Positions 44,213 through 54,049 of a stretch of 64,000 nt of DNA are shown here, in pieces (position 1 is the stretch's first letter; the number at the start of each line of letters is the position of its first letter). This DNA is from Verrucomicrobiota bacterium (GTDB lineage Bacteria; Verrucomicrobiota; Verrucomicrobiia; CAIQCK01), in the NCBI GenBank assembly GCA_016222825.1, contig JACRQF010000014.1, positions 62,001 through 126,000 of the forward strand. Reading direction: 5' to 3'. Under the pieces are notes generated by a model. It saw only the letters and a program-made list of their open reading frames with translations. It was not told the origin of the DNA and searched no databases. Made by a program: the position numbers and the translations under genes.

Positions 44213-44998
44213 TCACTTCTTCCACACGCGCCACGGTGCTTCGCCGCCGGCCCAGAGGCGGTTCAGCAACTCATACTCGCGGTAGGTGTCCATCGGCTGC
44301 CAGAATCCCTCGTGCTGGTAGCACATCAACTGCCCGTCCTTGGCGCAGCGCCGCAGCGGCTCCTGTTCCAGCACGCACCCCGCGTCCTCGGAGAGGTAGC
44401 GCAGGAAGTCCGGCTCGAAGACAAAGAAGCCGCCGTTGATCAACCCCTGGCTGATCTGGTGTGGCTTCTCGGAAAACTCCGTCACCCGCTCGCCGCGCAA
44501 CTGCATCTCGCCGAACCGCGAGGGCGGGCGCACGCCCGTCACTGTCGCCAGCTTGCCGTGCTTGCGGTGAAACGCCAGCAGCTCGCGAAGGTTCACGTTA
44601 CCGAGGCCGTCGCCATAGGTGCACATGAACGTCTTGCCTTGGAGGTGCCGCGCCGCGCGCGCCACGCGCCCGCCGGTCATCGTCTCCGCGCCCGTGTCCG
44701 CCAGCGTTACCGTCCAGTTCTCCACGTCGCGGTGGTCGTGATAACTCACCTTCGGCGTCGTGCCGAGCCGGATGGTGAAGTCGCTGTTCATCGCGTGGTA
44801 GTCGAGGAAGTATTTGCGGATGACCTGCCCCTTGTAACCAAGGCAGAGCACGAAGTCCTTGAAGCCGTGGTGGCCGTAGAGCTTCATGATGTGCCAGAGC
44901 ACCGGCCGGCCGCCGACCTCCACCATCGGTTTTGGGCGATACTCGGTTTCTTCGCGCAAGCGCGTGCCAAGGCCGCCGCAGAGGATGACTGCTTTCAT
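44213..44998 (-). CDS. rfbF: Glucose-1-phosphate cytidylyltransferase
   Basis: A 261-residue nucleotidyltransferase making CDP-glucose from CTP and glucose-1-phosphate. The signature is KAVILCGGLGTRLREETEY followed by RPKPMVEVGG, the exact pattern that separates RfbF from dTDP- and UDP-specific enzymes. KDFVLCLGYKGQVIRKYF also matches. CDP-glucose feeds 3,6-dideoxyhexose and related O-antigen sugars. The usual partner CDP-glucose 4,6-dehydratase (rfbG) is not seen in the window. Confidence 0.95.
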   Translation of the reverse strand: MKAVILCGGLGTRLREETEYRPKPMVEVGGRPVLWHIMKLYGHHGFKDFVLCLGYKGQVIRKYFLDYHAMNSDFTIRLGTTPKVSYHDHRDVENWTVTLADTGAETMTGGRVARAARHLQGKTFMCTYGDGLGNVNLRELLAFHRKHGKLATVTGVRPPSRFGEMQLRGERVTEFSEKPHQISQGLINGGFFVFEPDFLRYLSEDAGCVLEQEPLRRCAKDGQLMCYQHEGFWQPMDTYREYELLNRLWAGGEAPWRVWKK

Positions 44999-45113
44999 GG
45001 TTGTTGCCTTTGAGCCAGGCGGTCCGGGCGCTGCGCCGCCGTGGCGAAACGGTTAGCACAAACCGTCCGCGCCGCGCCAGCGCAAAACTCGCACGTGGCA
45101 CAGTGCAGGAGCG

Positions 45114-47912
45114 TCACCGGGGACTTTGCCTGATGCACGCGCCGGCTGGCTCAAACCAGAGCACGCCGTCGGCGGTCGCGGTGGCGAACCTGCCGTCCAT
45201 GCGGCCGTCAGCAGGCGCGAGCGGCGCGACGCCGGCCAGATACGCCGGTGTTTCGCGAAGCAGTTGTGACAACGCGCTGTTCAGCAGCTTCGCGTCGCCG
45301 GCCATGCCTGGGAGAAGCACCGTCCAACCTTTTCCGACGCGGCGCGTGAGCGGCGCGAGACGCTGCGGGTCGAGCGCCAGCCGCAACGATGCAGCGGCAG
45401 GCGCGGATTGCTCGGCGCCGGCGCGCATAAGCTCGATGCGGCGGACGCTGATGCCAAGTGTGCGCGAGTCCTTCGCGCCGTGCTCGGAAGGCTTCCACGG
45501 CTCCACGGCGATCTCCAGCCGCGCGACCGGCTCGTTGCCGAGTGCGGCGGCGGGCACGCGGAACTCGCAACTCTGCGCGCCGACCTTTTCGATCATACCG
45601 ATGACGCGGCCGTTGACTCGCACTTCCTTGCCGACGGTCATGATGCCGTAGCCAGGAATGCCCGCCGTGAGCAGCAGTGTGTAGTCACCGCCCGGCTTCA
45701 CCGGCAGGTAAACGCCCGGTCGCGCGCCGCTCCAACGCATCGTGGCCTTCGACGAAAGCTTCTCGCGGCCATGCCAATCGCCGAAGAGCCACGCGTCGTC
45801 GCCGTCGTCGCCGACGTTGAGAACCCAATGTGCCGGCGCGTCGCCGTCGAGGGCGGGTTTCAACAGACCGGCGCAGTCCTTGGCGTCGGCCAGCAACCGC
45901 GCGCGCCACGCCTCGTTACTGTGGAGCCGGCCGCCGAGGACTTCGCCGGGACGCGTCGTGACGATGAGGACGCCGCCGCGCCTCACCCATTGCTCGATGG
46001 CGGCAGCGGCTTTCGGCTCCAGCACCGGCGTCTCGGCCAGCACCAGCACATGATGGCCGCGCAACACGCCGTCCGCAACGGTGAGCCTCGTCACAAAATC
46101 CACGTCCACGAGGTCGCGGAGGTCGTGGGCGACGCCATACCAACGATGCACTGCGTCCTGCGCGAGCGCCCAGGTTTCGCGCGGCACATAGAGCGCGGCG
46201 TCCACGCGGGGCCGGCGCGGGAGGAGTTGGGCGACGTTGGCGCGGAAGTTTTTCAGGCTGGCGGCGTTGTCGAGGACGTTGTTGGTGTAGTAGTGCAACT
46301 GCCGCGCGCCGGAGGCAGTGGCGTTGTAGATGCGGGCGACGACGCCGGTGGCGTTGACCCCGCTGGCCGGCTCGAAGCCGCTGAAGGTCCGGTAATGCCG
46401 CGTGGCGGTGGCGACCTCGCGCGTGATGGTGAAGTTGGCGGCGTAATCGCTGCCCTCGTTGGTGATGCGGACGCCCGCGCCGAAGGGAGCGATGGCCTTG
46501 GTCTGCGCCGTGAAATCCGCGCCGAGGAACGGGCTGCCGTCGCCGCCGGTGCAAAGGTAGATTTCCGCCTTCGGCATGGCGCGGCGCGTCGCGCGCACCC
46601 AGAGTGCGGACCAGTCGGTCATGGCTTGCTGATACCACTCGGCGAGATCGGCGCGCGCGCGGTCGGAGGGAGCTTTGTCGGGCAGGAAGGTCTTCACGCT
46701 GGCGAAGCTCGCGTGGTTTGTGCTCCACGCTTTGTTGAGGGCGGCGATACCGCTGTATTTCTTCTTCATCGCGGTGCGGAACGCGGCGATGGCGAACTCA
46801 TCACCAGTCCACCAGCCGTGGTGATTGTGGTAATCGCCCGTCAGCCGCGCGGTCCAACCGCCCTCGGGGCCGGCGGGGTAGATGCTCTCGCCGTAGATGC
46901 CAGTAACACCGAGCAGCACCGACTCGATGACACCGGCCTTTCCGTAGCGCTCTGCAAAAGCTTTCACGAACCGCTCGACGTAGCGGGGCAGGTCGGGGTT
47001 GAAGAGGCTCTGCACCTTGCTGTCGCGGTCGTGTTCGAGACAGCGATAGACGTGCGAGTGCGGGCCGCGCTGGAACCAGAGCGGCGTCGCGTAGGCGGGG
47101 CCGGCGATGAGGAACGGCACCCACTTGAGGCCGGCGGCTTTGAGCGTCGCCACCTGCTTGTCCCACTTGCTCCAGTCCCACTTGCCTTCCTCCGGCTCGA
47201 CGCCGGCCCAGTCCACGTAGCTTTCGACGCTCGTGACGCCCAGCGCCTTGAACACCGCCGCGTCGGCGGGCGTGGCATCGTTGCCGAAGGTCAGTTCCAT
47301 GCCGGCGGGCTTCTCGACGCGCAGCGCGCGCAGCGAGGCGGCATCCACCGGCTTGTCAGCTTCGTAGTCGGCCGGCTTGTGTGTGGTGACGGTTATGCGG
47401 CGCACGGCGAGTCCTTGCGCCCAGAAGCGGAAGTCCGCGCCATGATTCTGTCCGCGGCCGAGCCGCGCTGCGGGCAAATGGAAAATGCCGCGCCGCAAAC
47501 CGCCAGCGCCGGTCATCAGGACGCTGTCGGCGCAACGGGCGTATTTGTCGGCGACATCGCCGGGCGTGGCGGCTTTGTCGTATTGGAGCCGCAACCAAGT
47601 GAAAGTGTCGTCGTAAACTTCGGCAATGACGTAGAGGTCGCGAGGGCCGCTGGCATAGGCCGGATGGTCAATACAGACGTAGAGATAGTGCGTTCGCTCG
47701 CCGGTCATACGGCGCGCCGGTTGGCCGGCGATGGTGACGGGAATATTTGTGCCATCGCCTCCGGAGGGAACGGAGAGACCTTGGCAGCGATTCGTCTCTG
47801 CGAGTTCGACAGTGAGGTCCGGCAGGGTGATGATTTCCGCGGCGATGGCGGGGCGTAGCGCGACGGTCGAGAACAACGCTGCGGTCAGGAGGATTGAGGA
47901 TACTCGTTTCAT
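45114..47912 (-). CDS. Secreted GH42-like (beta-galactosidase superfamily) glycosidase
   Basis: A 932-residue exported protein (signal peptide about 1-23, ending AIAAE). An N-terminal beta-domain precedes a TIM barrel opened by VTSVESYVDWAGVEPEEG and continued by LKWVPFLIAGPAY, characteristic of GH42/clan A enzymes. A later region (about 560-720) resembles the trimerisation/GATase-like domain of GH42, with DVDFVTRLTV and VLVLAETPVL. The last domain is beta-rich. Start 47912 was chosen for the signal peptide. The substrate is probably a plant or algal polysaccharide fragment. Confidence 0.72.
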   Translation of the reverse strand: MKRVSSILLTAALFSTVALRPAIAAEIITLPDLTVELAETNRCQGLSVPSGGDGTNIPVTIAGQPARRMTGERTHYLYVCIDHPAYASGPRDLYVIAEVYDDTFTWLRLQYDKAATPGDVADKYARCADSVLMTGAGGLRRGIFHLPAARLGRGQNHGADFRFWAQGLAVRRITVTTHKPADYEADKPVDAASLRALRVEKPAGMELTFGNDATPADAAVFKALGVTSVESYVDWAGVEPEEGKWDWSKWDKQVATLKAAGLKWVPFLIAGPAYATPLWFQRGPHSHVYRCLEHDRDSKVQSLFNPDLPRYVERFVKAFAERYGKAGVIESVLLGVTGIYGESIYPAGPEGGWTARLTGDYHNHHGWWTGDEFAIAAFRTAMKKKYSGIAALNKAWSTNHASFASVKTFLPDKAPSDRARADLAEWYQQAMTDWSALWVRATRRAMPKAEIYLCTGGDGSPFLGADFTAQTKAIAPFGAGVRITNEGSDYAANFTITREVATATRHYRTFSGFEPASGVNATGVVARIYNATASGARQLHYYTNNVLDNAASLKNFRANVAQLLPRRPRVDAALYVPRETWALAQDAVHRWYGVAHDLRDLVDVDFVTRLTVADGVLRGHHVLVLAETPVLEPKAAAAIEQWVRRGGVLIVTTRPGEVLGGRLHSNEAWRARLLADAKDCAGLLKPALDGDAPAHWVLNVGDDGDDAWLFGDWHGREKLSSKATMRWSGARPGVYLPVKPGGDYTLLLTAGIPGYGIMTVGKEVRVNGRVIGMIEKVGAQSCEFRVPAAALGNEPVARLEIAVEPWKPSEHGAKDSRTLGISVRRIELMRAGAEQSAPAAASLRLALDPQRLAPLTRRVGKGWTVLLPGMAGDAKLLNSALSQLLRETPAYLAGVAPLAPADGRMDGRFATATADGVLWFEPAGACIRQSPR

Positions 47913-47943
47913 TGCGCTTAACCCAAACTCCTTCCACGCGAAG

Positions 47944-47960
47944 GCGGGCAGGATGCCCGC
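47944..47960. repeat. Interspersed palindromic element (GCGGGCA-GGA-TGCCCGC)
   Basis: A perfect 7-bp inverted repeat with GGA loop lies between the GH42-like gene start and the era stop. The wider block, ending in gctccag, is a short interspersed repeat seen in many PVC-group and other bacterial genomes, which often creates a spurious SAGILPA peptide when translated. It may act as a transcript-end hairpin. Confidence 0.6.
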
Positions 47961-47967
47961 GCTCCAG

Positions 47968-48873
47968 CTACTCGAACCGTTCCATCCAGCGCTCGTCAAC
48001 CTTCACGAAGAGTTCGAGGAAGACCTTCTTGTTCATCGCCACTTCCAGCTCCTTGCGGGCGGCCTGGCCGATGGCGCGGATGCGACGGCCACTTTCGCCG
48101 AGCAGCATGGGACGGTAACGCTCCGTGCTGGTGACGATGTTGGCCTTGATATAAACGGTGGCGGGCGCCTTCTTGTCGCGGCGCGGGCGGTCGGCGACCT
48201 CCTCGATCTCGACGGAGCAGTTGTAGGGCAATTCGTCGCCCATCTGCAAAAACACCTTCTCGCGGATTAACTCCGACATCCATTGTTCGTTGGACATGTC
48301 GGTGACCTGGAACTTGTCGTAGAAGAGCGGACCGGTCGGGAGGCGCTTGAAAATCTCGTCTCTCAGGCGCGGCACGCCTTTGCCGTCCCATGCGGAGATT
48401 TCGACAACAACGTCGTAGCGCGGCGCGAGCGCGCGGCATTCCTCCAGATACGGCTTGTTGGGAAGGTCCATCTTGTTGATGGCGAGGATGCGCGGCTTGG
48501 GCACCTTGAGGATGAGGTGCTCGACGGCTTTCTCTTCCGCACCGGCGGCGCGGGTCGGGTCGGCGACGTGAACGACAAGGTCAATGCCCTCCAGCGCCTC
48601 GTTGAGCCGCTGGTTGACGCGCTCGGTGAGCTTGTTGCTGACCTTCATGAACAGCCCCGGGGTGTCCACGAGCACGGCCTGGCCTTCGGGGCGGTGCATG
48701 ACGCCGCGGATGAGGTAGCGCGTGGTCTGGGGCTTGGGGCTGGTGATCGCGACCTTGGTGCCGACCAAGGCGTTGAGCAACGTGCTCTTGCCAGCGTTAG
48801 GACGCCCGGCAAGCACAACAAAGCCACATTTTCCCGTCGGCGTGGCCGACGGGACTGGAGCCGGCTGGCTCAT
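47968..48873 (-). CDS. era: GTPase Era
   Basis: A 301-residue GTPase needed for 16S rRNA maturation and 30S assembly. G1 is AGRPNAGKSTLLNAL, G2 lies in KPQTTRYLIRG, G3 is VDTPGL and G4 is NKMD. The C-terminal KH domain, with IKANIVTSTERYRPMLLGES and GRRIRAIGQAAR, binds the 16S 3' end. An extra 10-12 residues precede G1. The ribosomal protein S21 gene lies 23 nt upstream on the same strand, a sensible ribosome-assembly pairing. Confidence 0.96.
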   Translation of the reverse strand: MSQPAPVPSATPTGKCGFVVLAGRPNAGKSTLLNALVGTKVAITSPKPQTTRYLIRGVMHRPEGQAVLVDTPGLFMKVSNKLTERVNQRLNEALEGIDLVVHVADPTRAAGAEEKAVEHLILKVPKPRILAINKMDLPNKPYLEECRALAPRYDVVVEISAWDGKGVPRLRDEIFKRLPTGPLFYDKFQVTDMSNEQWMSELIREKVFLQMGDELPYNCSVEIEEVADRPRRDKKAPATVYIKANIVTSTERYRPMLLGESGRRIRAIGQAARKELEVAMNKKVFLELFVKVDERWMERFE

Positions 48874-48896
48874 AAATGAGAGGAAACGGCGGGGAG

Positions 48897-49106
48897 TTAG
48901 GCGGAAAGCCGTTGCTGGCGCCGGGTATTGTAGGCGGCGCGTGCGCGGCGGCGGCGGCGTTTGTCGCTGGGCTTCTCGAAGAAACGCTGCTTCTTCATCT
49001 CGTCCAGCACGCCTTCCATCTTCAACTTCTCGCGCAATCTTCGCAACGCCCGCTCCACCGGCTCGCCTTTGCGCAACTTGATTTCGACTGTCTCGCTTAC
49101 GTTCAT
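48897..49106 (-). CDS. rpsU: 30S ribosomal protein S21
   Basis: A 69-residue basic protein of the S21 family. The body EIKLRKGEPVERALRRLREK and the tail KPSDKRRRRRARAAYNTRR match S21, which lines the platform of the 30S subunit near the 3' end of 16S rRNA. It lies directly upstream of era on the same strand and may be in the same transcript. The short length is normal for this protein. Confidence 0.92.
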   Translation of the reverse strand: MNVSETVEIKLRKGEPVERALRRLREKLKMEGVLDEMKKQRFFEKPSDKRRRRRARAAYNTRRQQRLSA

Positions 49107-49341
49107 TCTGTGTGTAGTTATCAGAGCCGCGTATTAGCTACTGAAAACCGCCCGCCGTCAAGCAGGCATTTTGGCTGTCGGGTTCGGGCTCCGCCGTCCG
49201 GGCGGACGGGGCTGTTGGCGGGGCTGGCTGTCCTCTTGAGTGGGTGGAAACATCCAAATTTTATGCTGGAAAAAGAGAGCGGCCCTGTGCTTAACTGCGG
49301 TTGTTGTGGAGGCAGAATGGTCTCTCGTTGGAGGATAACGC

Positions 49342-52300
49342 GTGAACAAGAAAGTTTGGAATATGAATAAGGGTTTGGCCTTGCGAACTACCACTGTGTT
49401 TTGCGCCGTCATGGCATGGGGAGGGTTGAGCATCGCGCTCCCGCAAGCCGTTTGCGCCTCATCGGATTACGATCCGAGGGAGCGCGCCAAGCTGGTCACG
49501 GCATCTTCCACGGGCGATCAGGTGGAGGAGTTCACCCGGATCATTGACGTGAAACTGAAGACGGAGTTTGCGATGGCCCATGCCGGCCGCGCCGACGCCT
49601 ACCGCCGCCGGGGCGAGATAGACGCGGCCATCGCGGACTACAGCCGCGCCATCGAGTTGAAGCCGGACTACGCCAAGGCTTATGCGTGGCGCAGTTACGC
49701 CTACGGAGTCAAGCAGGACGACATGCGGGCCGCGCAGGACTTCACCCGCGCCGTCGAATTGGATCGGAGCGACCCGACACCCTACAGTTGCCGCGGCCTA
49801 GCCTCCATCGCGCGGGGCAACTACGACAGCGCCTTGGCTGACTTCAACAAGGCCATTGAGATGAAACCTTCCGACGCGGACGGTTACTCCAACCGCGCGC
49901 TGGCGTATTCTTGCAGAAACGACTACGGCCGTGCCATTGAGGACTACAACAGGGCCATTGAATTGCGGCCGACCGACGCCGAGCTTTATGCCAGGCGCGC
50001 GGAAGCCAAGCGCGGCCTCTTGAAGGCCACCATGGAGCAAGTGGTCGGCGACGTGAAGATGAGCGAAAGGCTCGGCGGCAGGGTGGACCACGGGTTGGTA
50101 AGCGAAATGAACCGGCTCTCCGGCGGAATTCCGACGGATGTGATGGCGGTTCCGCAGGCCCGTGATATCCGCGTTCTCCCGCCCGTCGAATCGCCCGCCT
50201 CCAGGCGCGTCGAGCCGCCGGCGGCCACCGTGCCCGGAACGCCCTTCAAAACCTTCGAGACCACACCGATGATCGAAAAGCCGGTCATCGAACCCGCCAA
50301 GCCACCCAAGCCGATGACCGAAATCAAAAGTCCCCCTGCGGATTTGACCGCCACCATTGACGCGGTCGTCGTGCCGAAGCGCGCCGAACTGGTCGCGCCC
50401 AAGGCGGCTGCCCCACCGGTTGCGGCGATCCCCGAGCCGCCCAAGCCCACGAGAGTCGAACCCGCCGCGCCTGCCGCGCCTTCCGGTGACGTGGCGGGGT
50501 TGATTGCGAAGGCCAGAGAGACCAACAACCTGGACGAGCAGGTCAAGCTGTTGACCCAGGCCGTCCAGTTGGCGCCCGAATCCGCGGCGGCGTTCACCGC
50601 CCGCGGCGACGCCTATATGATGAAAGGCGATTACGACCTTGCCATCGCGGATTATTCCCGTTCGATCGAGTTGCGGCCCAGCACCGGCACACCCTACAAC
50701 AACCGCGGCGTCGCTTATGTTCGCAAAAGCGACCACGCGCGTGCCATGCAGGACTTTGACAAAGCGATCCAACTGGACCCGACGCTGGCCGGCGCTTACT
50801 ACAACCGCGCCGACGCTCACGTGTTTCAGCAGAACTTCGACCGCGCCATCGCGGACTTCACCAAGGCCATCGAACTGAAGCCCGACGATCCCGACGCCTA
50901 TCAAGGCCGGGCGATGGCCTACTACCAGAAGCGCTCCTATGACCAAGCCTGGGCCGACGTGATGATGTGCCGCCGTTTTGGCGGCCGGGTGCAGCCCGAA
51001 TTCGAAGCCGCGCTTTCCCGGGCCGCCAGCCAGCCCAAGGCGGCGCCCGTGGCGACGTTGACACCGCCCAAGGTTGAAATCCCGGTTCAAAAGCCCGCCG
51101 CCGCCGAACCGGTCGCGCAAGCCGCAGCACCGGTTCAACAGCTTGCCGAAACGGTTGTCTCTGCCAACCCGCAAGCTGCTGACGCTTTCAAGCAAGCCAG
51201 AGCGTCCGTCACCCTCGACGAGCAGATCGCCGCTTATTCGAGAGCGATCAACGCAGATCCCAAGTTCGCCAGCGCCTATCTCGAACGCGCCGCTGCTTGC
51301 ATCGCAAAAGGCGACACCGAAGGCGCGATTCTGGACTGCACCAAATACATTGATCTCCAACCCAACGATGCGCGGGCCTACGCTCTGCGCGGCAATGCCT
51401 ATGGCAAACGCGGCGATTCCGAGCAAGCCCTCCGCGACCTCAACAAAGCCATAGACCTCAATCCCCGCAATGCCGACACCTACTACGACCGTGCGATGGC
51501 TTACTACGATCTGCGCTCGTATGACAAAGCCATGACCGACGCGCAGACCTGCCAGAGACTCGGCGGCCAGGTCCGGCCCGAATTCCTCGCCGCCCTGAAC
51601 AAGGCCATGGGCCCGCTGATGCCGGCTGCATCCGAGCAGTCGCTGTTCTCAAAGAAAGTCGAGACAATCGCCCAGCCCGACCTCGCCGCTGCCAGGCCCG
51701 CCGAGGAGAAGGCGACAAGTGCTCCCTCGACGGTCGAGCAACTGCTCAGCGAAGCCCAAACCGCCGGCACGCCCCAGAAGATCGAGTTCTACTCGATGGC
51801 GATCGAGTTGGATCCCAACTGCGCCGCAGCCTACGCCGCCCGTGGCGATCTCTACTACGCCAAAGGCAACTACACCGGCGCGATCTCCGATTTCAGCAAG
51901 CTCCTCAAGCTCCAGCCGCAAAACGCGGAAATTTATTTCGCCCGTAGCCAGGCCAACGCCAAGAACGGCGACAGCAAGAGCGCGCTGAAGGACATCACCC
52001 GCGCCATCGAACTCAAACCCGACTACGTCGAGGCCTATCAGAATCGCGCGCTGTTCTATGCCGATCAGCACATGTATGCCGAAGCCTTGGCCGACATCCA
52101 GAAGGCCCAGAAACTGGGCGCTCAGGTGGATCCCGACTTTGTGTCGGCGGTGAGCAGGGTCGTGAAGGCCCAGTCTTCCTCGCCGGAAGGAACGAGAAGG
52201 TCGTCTGAACCCGCGCCCTCCAATCTCCCTCCCGTGGAAGACGCCATCTCCAAAGGCATGGCCGCCAAGACCCCGGCGGAGCAAATCCAGTGGTTCAACA

Positions 52301-53082
52301 AGGCCGTCTCTCTCGACCCGAAGAACGCCAACGCCTTGGTTTATCGTGGCGACGCCTACTGCCAGCAGGGCGATTCCGAACGCGGCATCGCCGACTACAA
52401 CCAGGCAATCTTGATCAATCCCAAACTGGCGGTGGCCTACAACAACCGCGGCGTCGCCTGGACCGCCCGCGGCGAGATGGAACGCGCCATGTGGGACTTC
52501 AACGACGCGCTCCAGCGTGATCCGTCCCTGGCGGGCGCCTACTACAATCGCGCTCAAGCCTTTGCCAAAGCCGGCAAGTTCGACCAAGCCATCCCGGATT
52601 TCAGTCGTTTCATCGAGCTGAAGCCCGACAACGCCGCCGCTTACCGGAACCGCGCCATCGCCTCCTATAATGTTCGCGCCTATGACAAGGCGTGGGACGA
52701 CGTGGAAGCTTGCGCGAAGCTCGGCGGCCAGGTTCCTGCCGACTTCGTGAGCGCGCTCACCGCCGCGGCGCCGCAACTGGCCCGCACCGTGGCCACCGCT
52801 GCCGTGGCGCCGGCTTCCAGCCAGCGCACGCTCGACGACCGCTACCAGGACGCGCTCGCGCTGTTGCAGGGCGGCTCTTACGACCAGGCGGCGACGCAGT
52901 TCGAGGCGTTGCTCCAAGCGGCGCCGACCCATGCGATGGCGCACCTCGGTCTCGGCCAGATTTACTCCCGCCAAGCTTCCACGAAGAGCAAGGCGCGCAT
53001 GCACTACATGCAATTCCTCCAGTTGCGCCCCGACGATCCCAAGGCCGGCGACGTCCAGCGTTGGCTGGCCGCGAACCCGTAA
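49342..53082 (+). CDS. Large exported TPR-repeat protein
   Basis: A 1246-residue protein with signal peptide (about 10-38, ending VCAS). At least four arrays of tetratricopeptide repeats, each repeat like AIADYSRAIELKPDYAKAYA, alternate with Pro/Ala/Lys-rich linkers. The arrays are similar to one another and point to internal duplication. The GTG start at 49342 has GGAGG seven bases upstream. A possible promoter (TTGAGT, 17-nt spacer, TTTTAT) lies at 49236-49264. Probably a periplasmic or surface scaffold; partner unknown. Confidence 0.85.
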   Translation: MNKKVWNMNKGLALRTTTVFCAVMAWGGLSIALPQAVCASSDYDPRERAKLVTASSTGDQVEEFTRIIDVKLKTEFAMAHAGRADAYRRRGEIDAAIADYSRAIELKPDYAKAYAWRSYAYGVKQDDMRAAQDFTRAVELDRSDPTPYSCRGLASIARGNYDSALADFNKAIEMKPSDADGYSNRALAYSCRNDYGRAIEDYNRAIELRPTDAELYARRAEAKRGLLKATMEQVVGDVKMSERLGGRVDHGLVSEMNRLSGGIPTDVMAVPQARDIRVLPPVESPASRRVEPPAATVPGTPFKTFETTPMIEKPVIEPAKPPKPMTEIKSPPADLTATIDAVVVPKRAELVAPKAAAPPVAAIPEPPKPTRVEPAAPAAPSGDVAGLIAKARETNNLDEQVKLLTQAVQLAPESAAAFTARGDAYMMKGDYDLAIADYSRSIELRPSTGTPYNNRGVAYVRKSDHARAMQDFDKAIQLDPTLAGAYYNRADAHVFQQNFDRAIADFTKAIELKPDDPDAYQGRAMAYYQKRSYDQAWADVMMCRRFGGRVQPEFEAALSRAASQPKAAPVATLTPPKVEIPVQKPAAAEPVAQAAAPVQQLAETVVSANPQAADAFKQARASVTLDEQIAAYSRAINADPKFASAYLERAAACIAKGDTEGAILDCTKYIDLQPNDARAYALRGNAYGKRGDSEQALRDLNKAIDLNPRNADTYYDRAMAYYDLRSYDKAMTDAQTCQRLGGQVRPEFLAALNKAMGPLMPAASEQSLFSKKVETIAQPDLAAARPAEEKATSAPSTVEQLLSEAQTAGTPQKIEFYSMAIELDPNCAAAYAARGDLYYAKGNYTGAISDFSKLLKLQPQNAEIYFARSQANAKNGDSKSALKDITRAIELKPDYVEAYQNRALFYADQHMYAEALADIQKAQKLGAQVDPDFVSAVSRVVKAQSSSPEGTRRSSEPAPSNLPPVEDAISKGMAAKTPAEQIQWFNKAVSLDPKNANALVYRGDAYCQQGDSERGIADYNQAILINPKLAVAYNNRGVAWTARGEMERAMWDFNDALQRDPSLAGAYYNRAQAFAKAGKFDQAIPDFSRFIELKPDNAAAYRNRAIASYNVRAYDKAWDDVEACAKLGGQVPADFVSALTAAAPQLARTVATAAVAPASSQRTLDDRYQDALALLQGGSYDQAATQFEALLQAAPTHAMAHLGLGQIYSRQASTKSKARMHYMQFLQLRPDDPKAGDVQRWLAANP

Positions 53083-53096
53083 GGGACGGCAGCGTC

Positions 53097-53579
53097 TCAG
53101 AGCTTGTAGCCGAACTTCCGCAACAACTGCTTGCGCGCGGCGATGTCCGCTTCGGTTTCCACACCGCGGCTTCTCACGCCGTCCACGACGCCGAGAATGC
53201 CGCGGCCTGTCGCCGTTTCGGCCACGATGACCTCGACGGGATTCGCCGTGGCGCAAAACACCTGGCAAACCTCCGGCACCGCCTTGATGGTGTTGAGGAT
53301 GTTGATGGGAAATCCGCCTTTGAGGAAGATGATGAAACAGTGGCCGCAGCCCAGCGCCAGCGCGTTCTTCCTCGCCAGATCCACCAGTTCGTCGTCGTTG
53401 CCCGTCCAACGCACCAGCGCCGGCCCGCTCGACTCGCAGAACCCGATGCCGAACTTCATCGGAGGCGCCGTTTGCACGATCGCCTCGTGCAGGTCCTCGA
53501 TCGTCTTGATGAAATGCGCCTGGCCGAGAATGAAGTTGAGGTCGGCTGGTTTCTCAATGGGGACAGTCTTCAGTTCCAT
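53097..53579 (-). CDS. Adenosine-specific kinase family protein (DUF355)
   Basis: A 160-residue protein of the family named adenosine-specific kinase, chiefly known from archaea and thermophiles. Conserved blocks are GIGFCESSGPALVRWTGND, FIIFLKGGFPINILN, VFCATANPVEVIVAET and GRGILGVVDG. ATG 53579 follows GGAGGAG at close spacing. Activity beyond the family name is poorly characterised. It stands alone and convergently faces the large TPR gene. Confidence 0.85.
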   Translation of the reverse strand: MELKTVPIEKPADLNFILGQAHFIKTIEDLHEAIVQTAPPMKFGIGFCESSGPALVRWTGNDDELVDLARKNALALGCGHCFIIFLKGGFPINILNTIKAVPEVCQVFCATANPVEVIVAETATGRGILGVVDGVRSRGVETEADIAARKQLLRKFGYKL

Positions 53580-53650
53580 GACACTCCTCCGCTTTCGCTC
53601 CACAGCCGTGGCGCTGGCGGAGCTTGTTGATCTTCCGGGCCGGCGGCAGC

Positions 53651-54049
53651 CTACTTCTTGTCAGCGTCGCCGCCGGGCTTGCGCTCGCCGGTGTCGCGCG
53701 CGGGGCGTCCGCCTTCGCCGCGACCCTGCTGGAAGCGATGGCGCATCTGCTCCATGACCTCGTCCACCTTCTTCTTCTGCTCGTCGGTCAGGATGCCGCG
53801 AAAATCCTCCATCATCTTCTTGCGAATCTCTTCGAGCTGCGGGCGGAATTTCTGGGCAATCTCCGTCGCTTTCTTCTTCTGCTCGTCGGTCAGGTTCAGC
53901 TTCTCGCCCATCTGGCCCGACAGGCCGAAGAAGCCGAGCGTGCGGTTGGCGGCGGGGCCGCCGCGTTCGCGTTTGGGAGGGTCCTGCGCCCAGACGGCGA
54001 CCGCGGCCAGCAGGAAGGTTGCAGTCAGGATTGCAGCTACTGTTCTCAT
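53651..54049 (-). CDS. Exported Spy/CpxP-like small helical protein
   Basis: A 132-residue periplasmic protein with signal peptide (about 1-20, ending VWAQ). Two repeats (LTDEQKKKATEIAQKFRPQ and LTDEQKKKVDEVMEQMRHR) match the LTxxQ-type helices of Spy/CpxP-like proteins. The tail is Gly/Arg/Lys-rich and disordered. ATG 54049 was chosen because its GGAG site is eight bases away; an ATG two codons earlier is too close. It may act as a chaperone or metal-stress sensor, inferred from the family. Confidence 0.75.
   Translation of the reverse strand: MRTVAAILTATFLLAAVAVWAQDPPKRERGGPAANRTLGFFGLSGQMGEKLNLTDEQKKKATEIAQKFRPQLEEIRKKMMEDFRGILTDEQKKKVDEVMEQMRHRFQQGRGEGGRPARDTGERKPGGDADKK

Noticed and set aside
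45408..47858. 816-codon plus-strand open frame antisense to the GH42-like gene
   Set aside because: Same composition artefact; no ribosome site and no domain.
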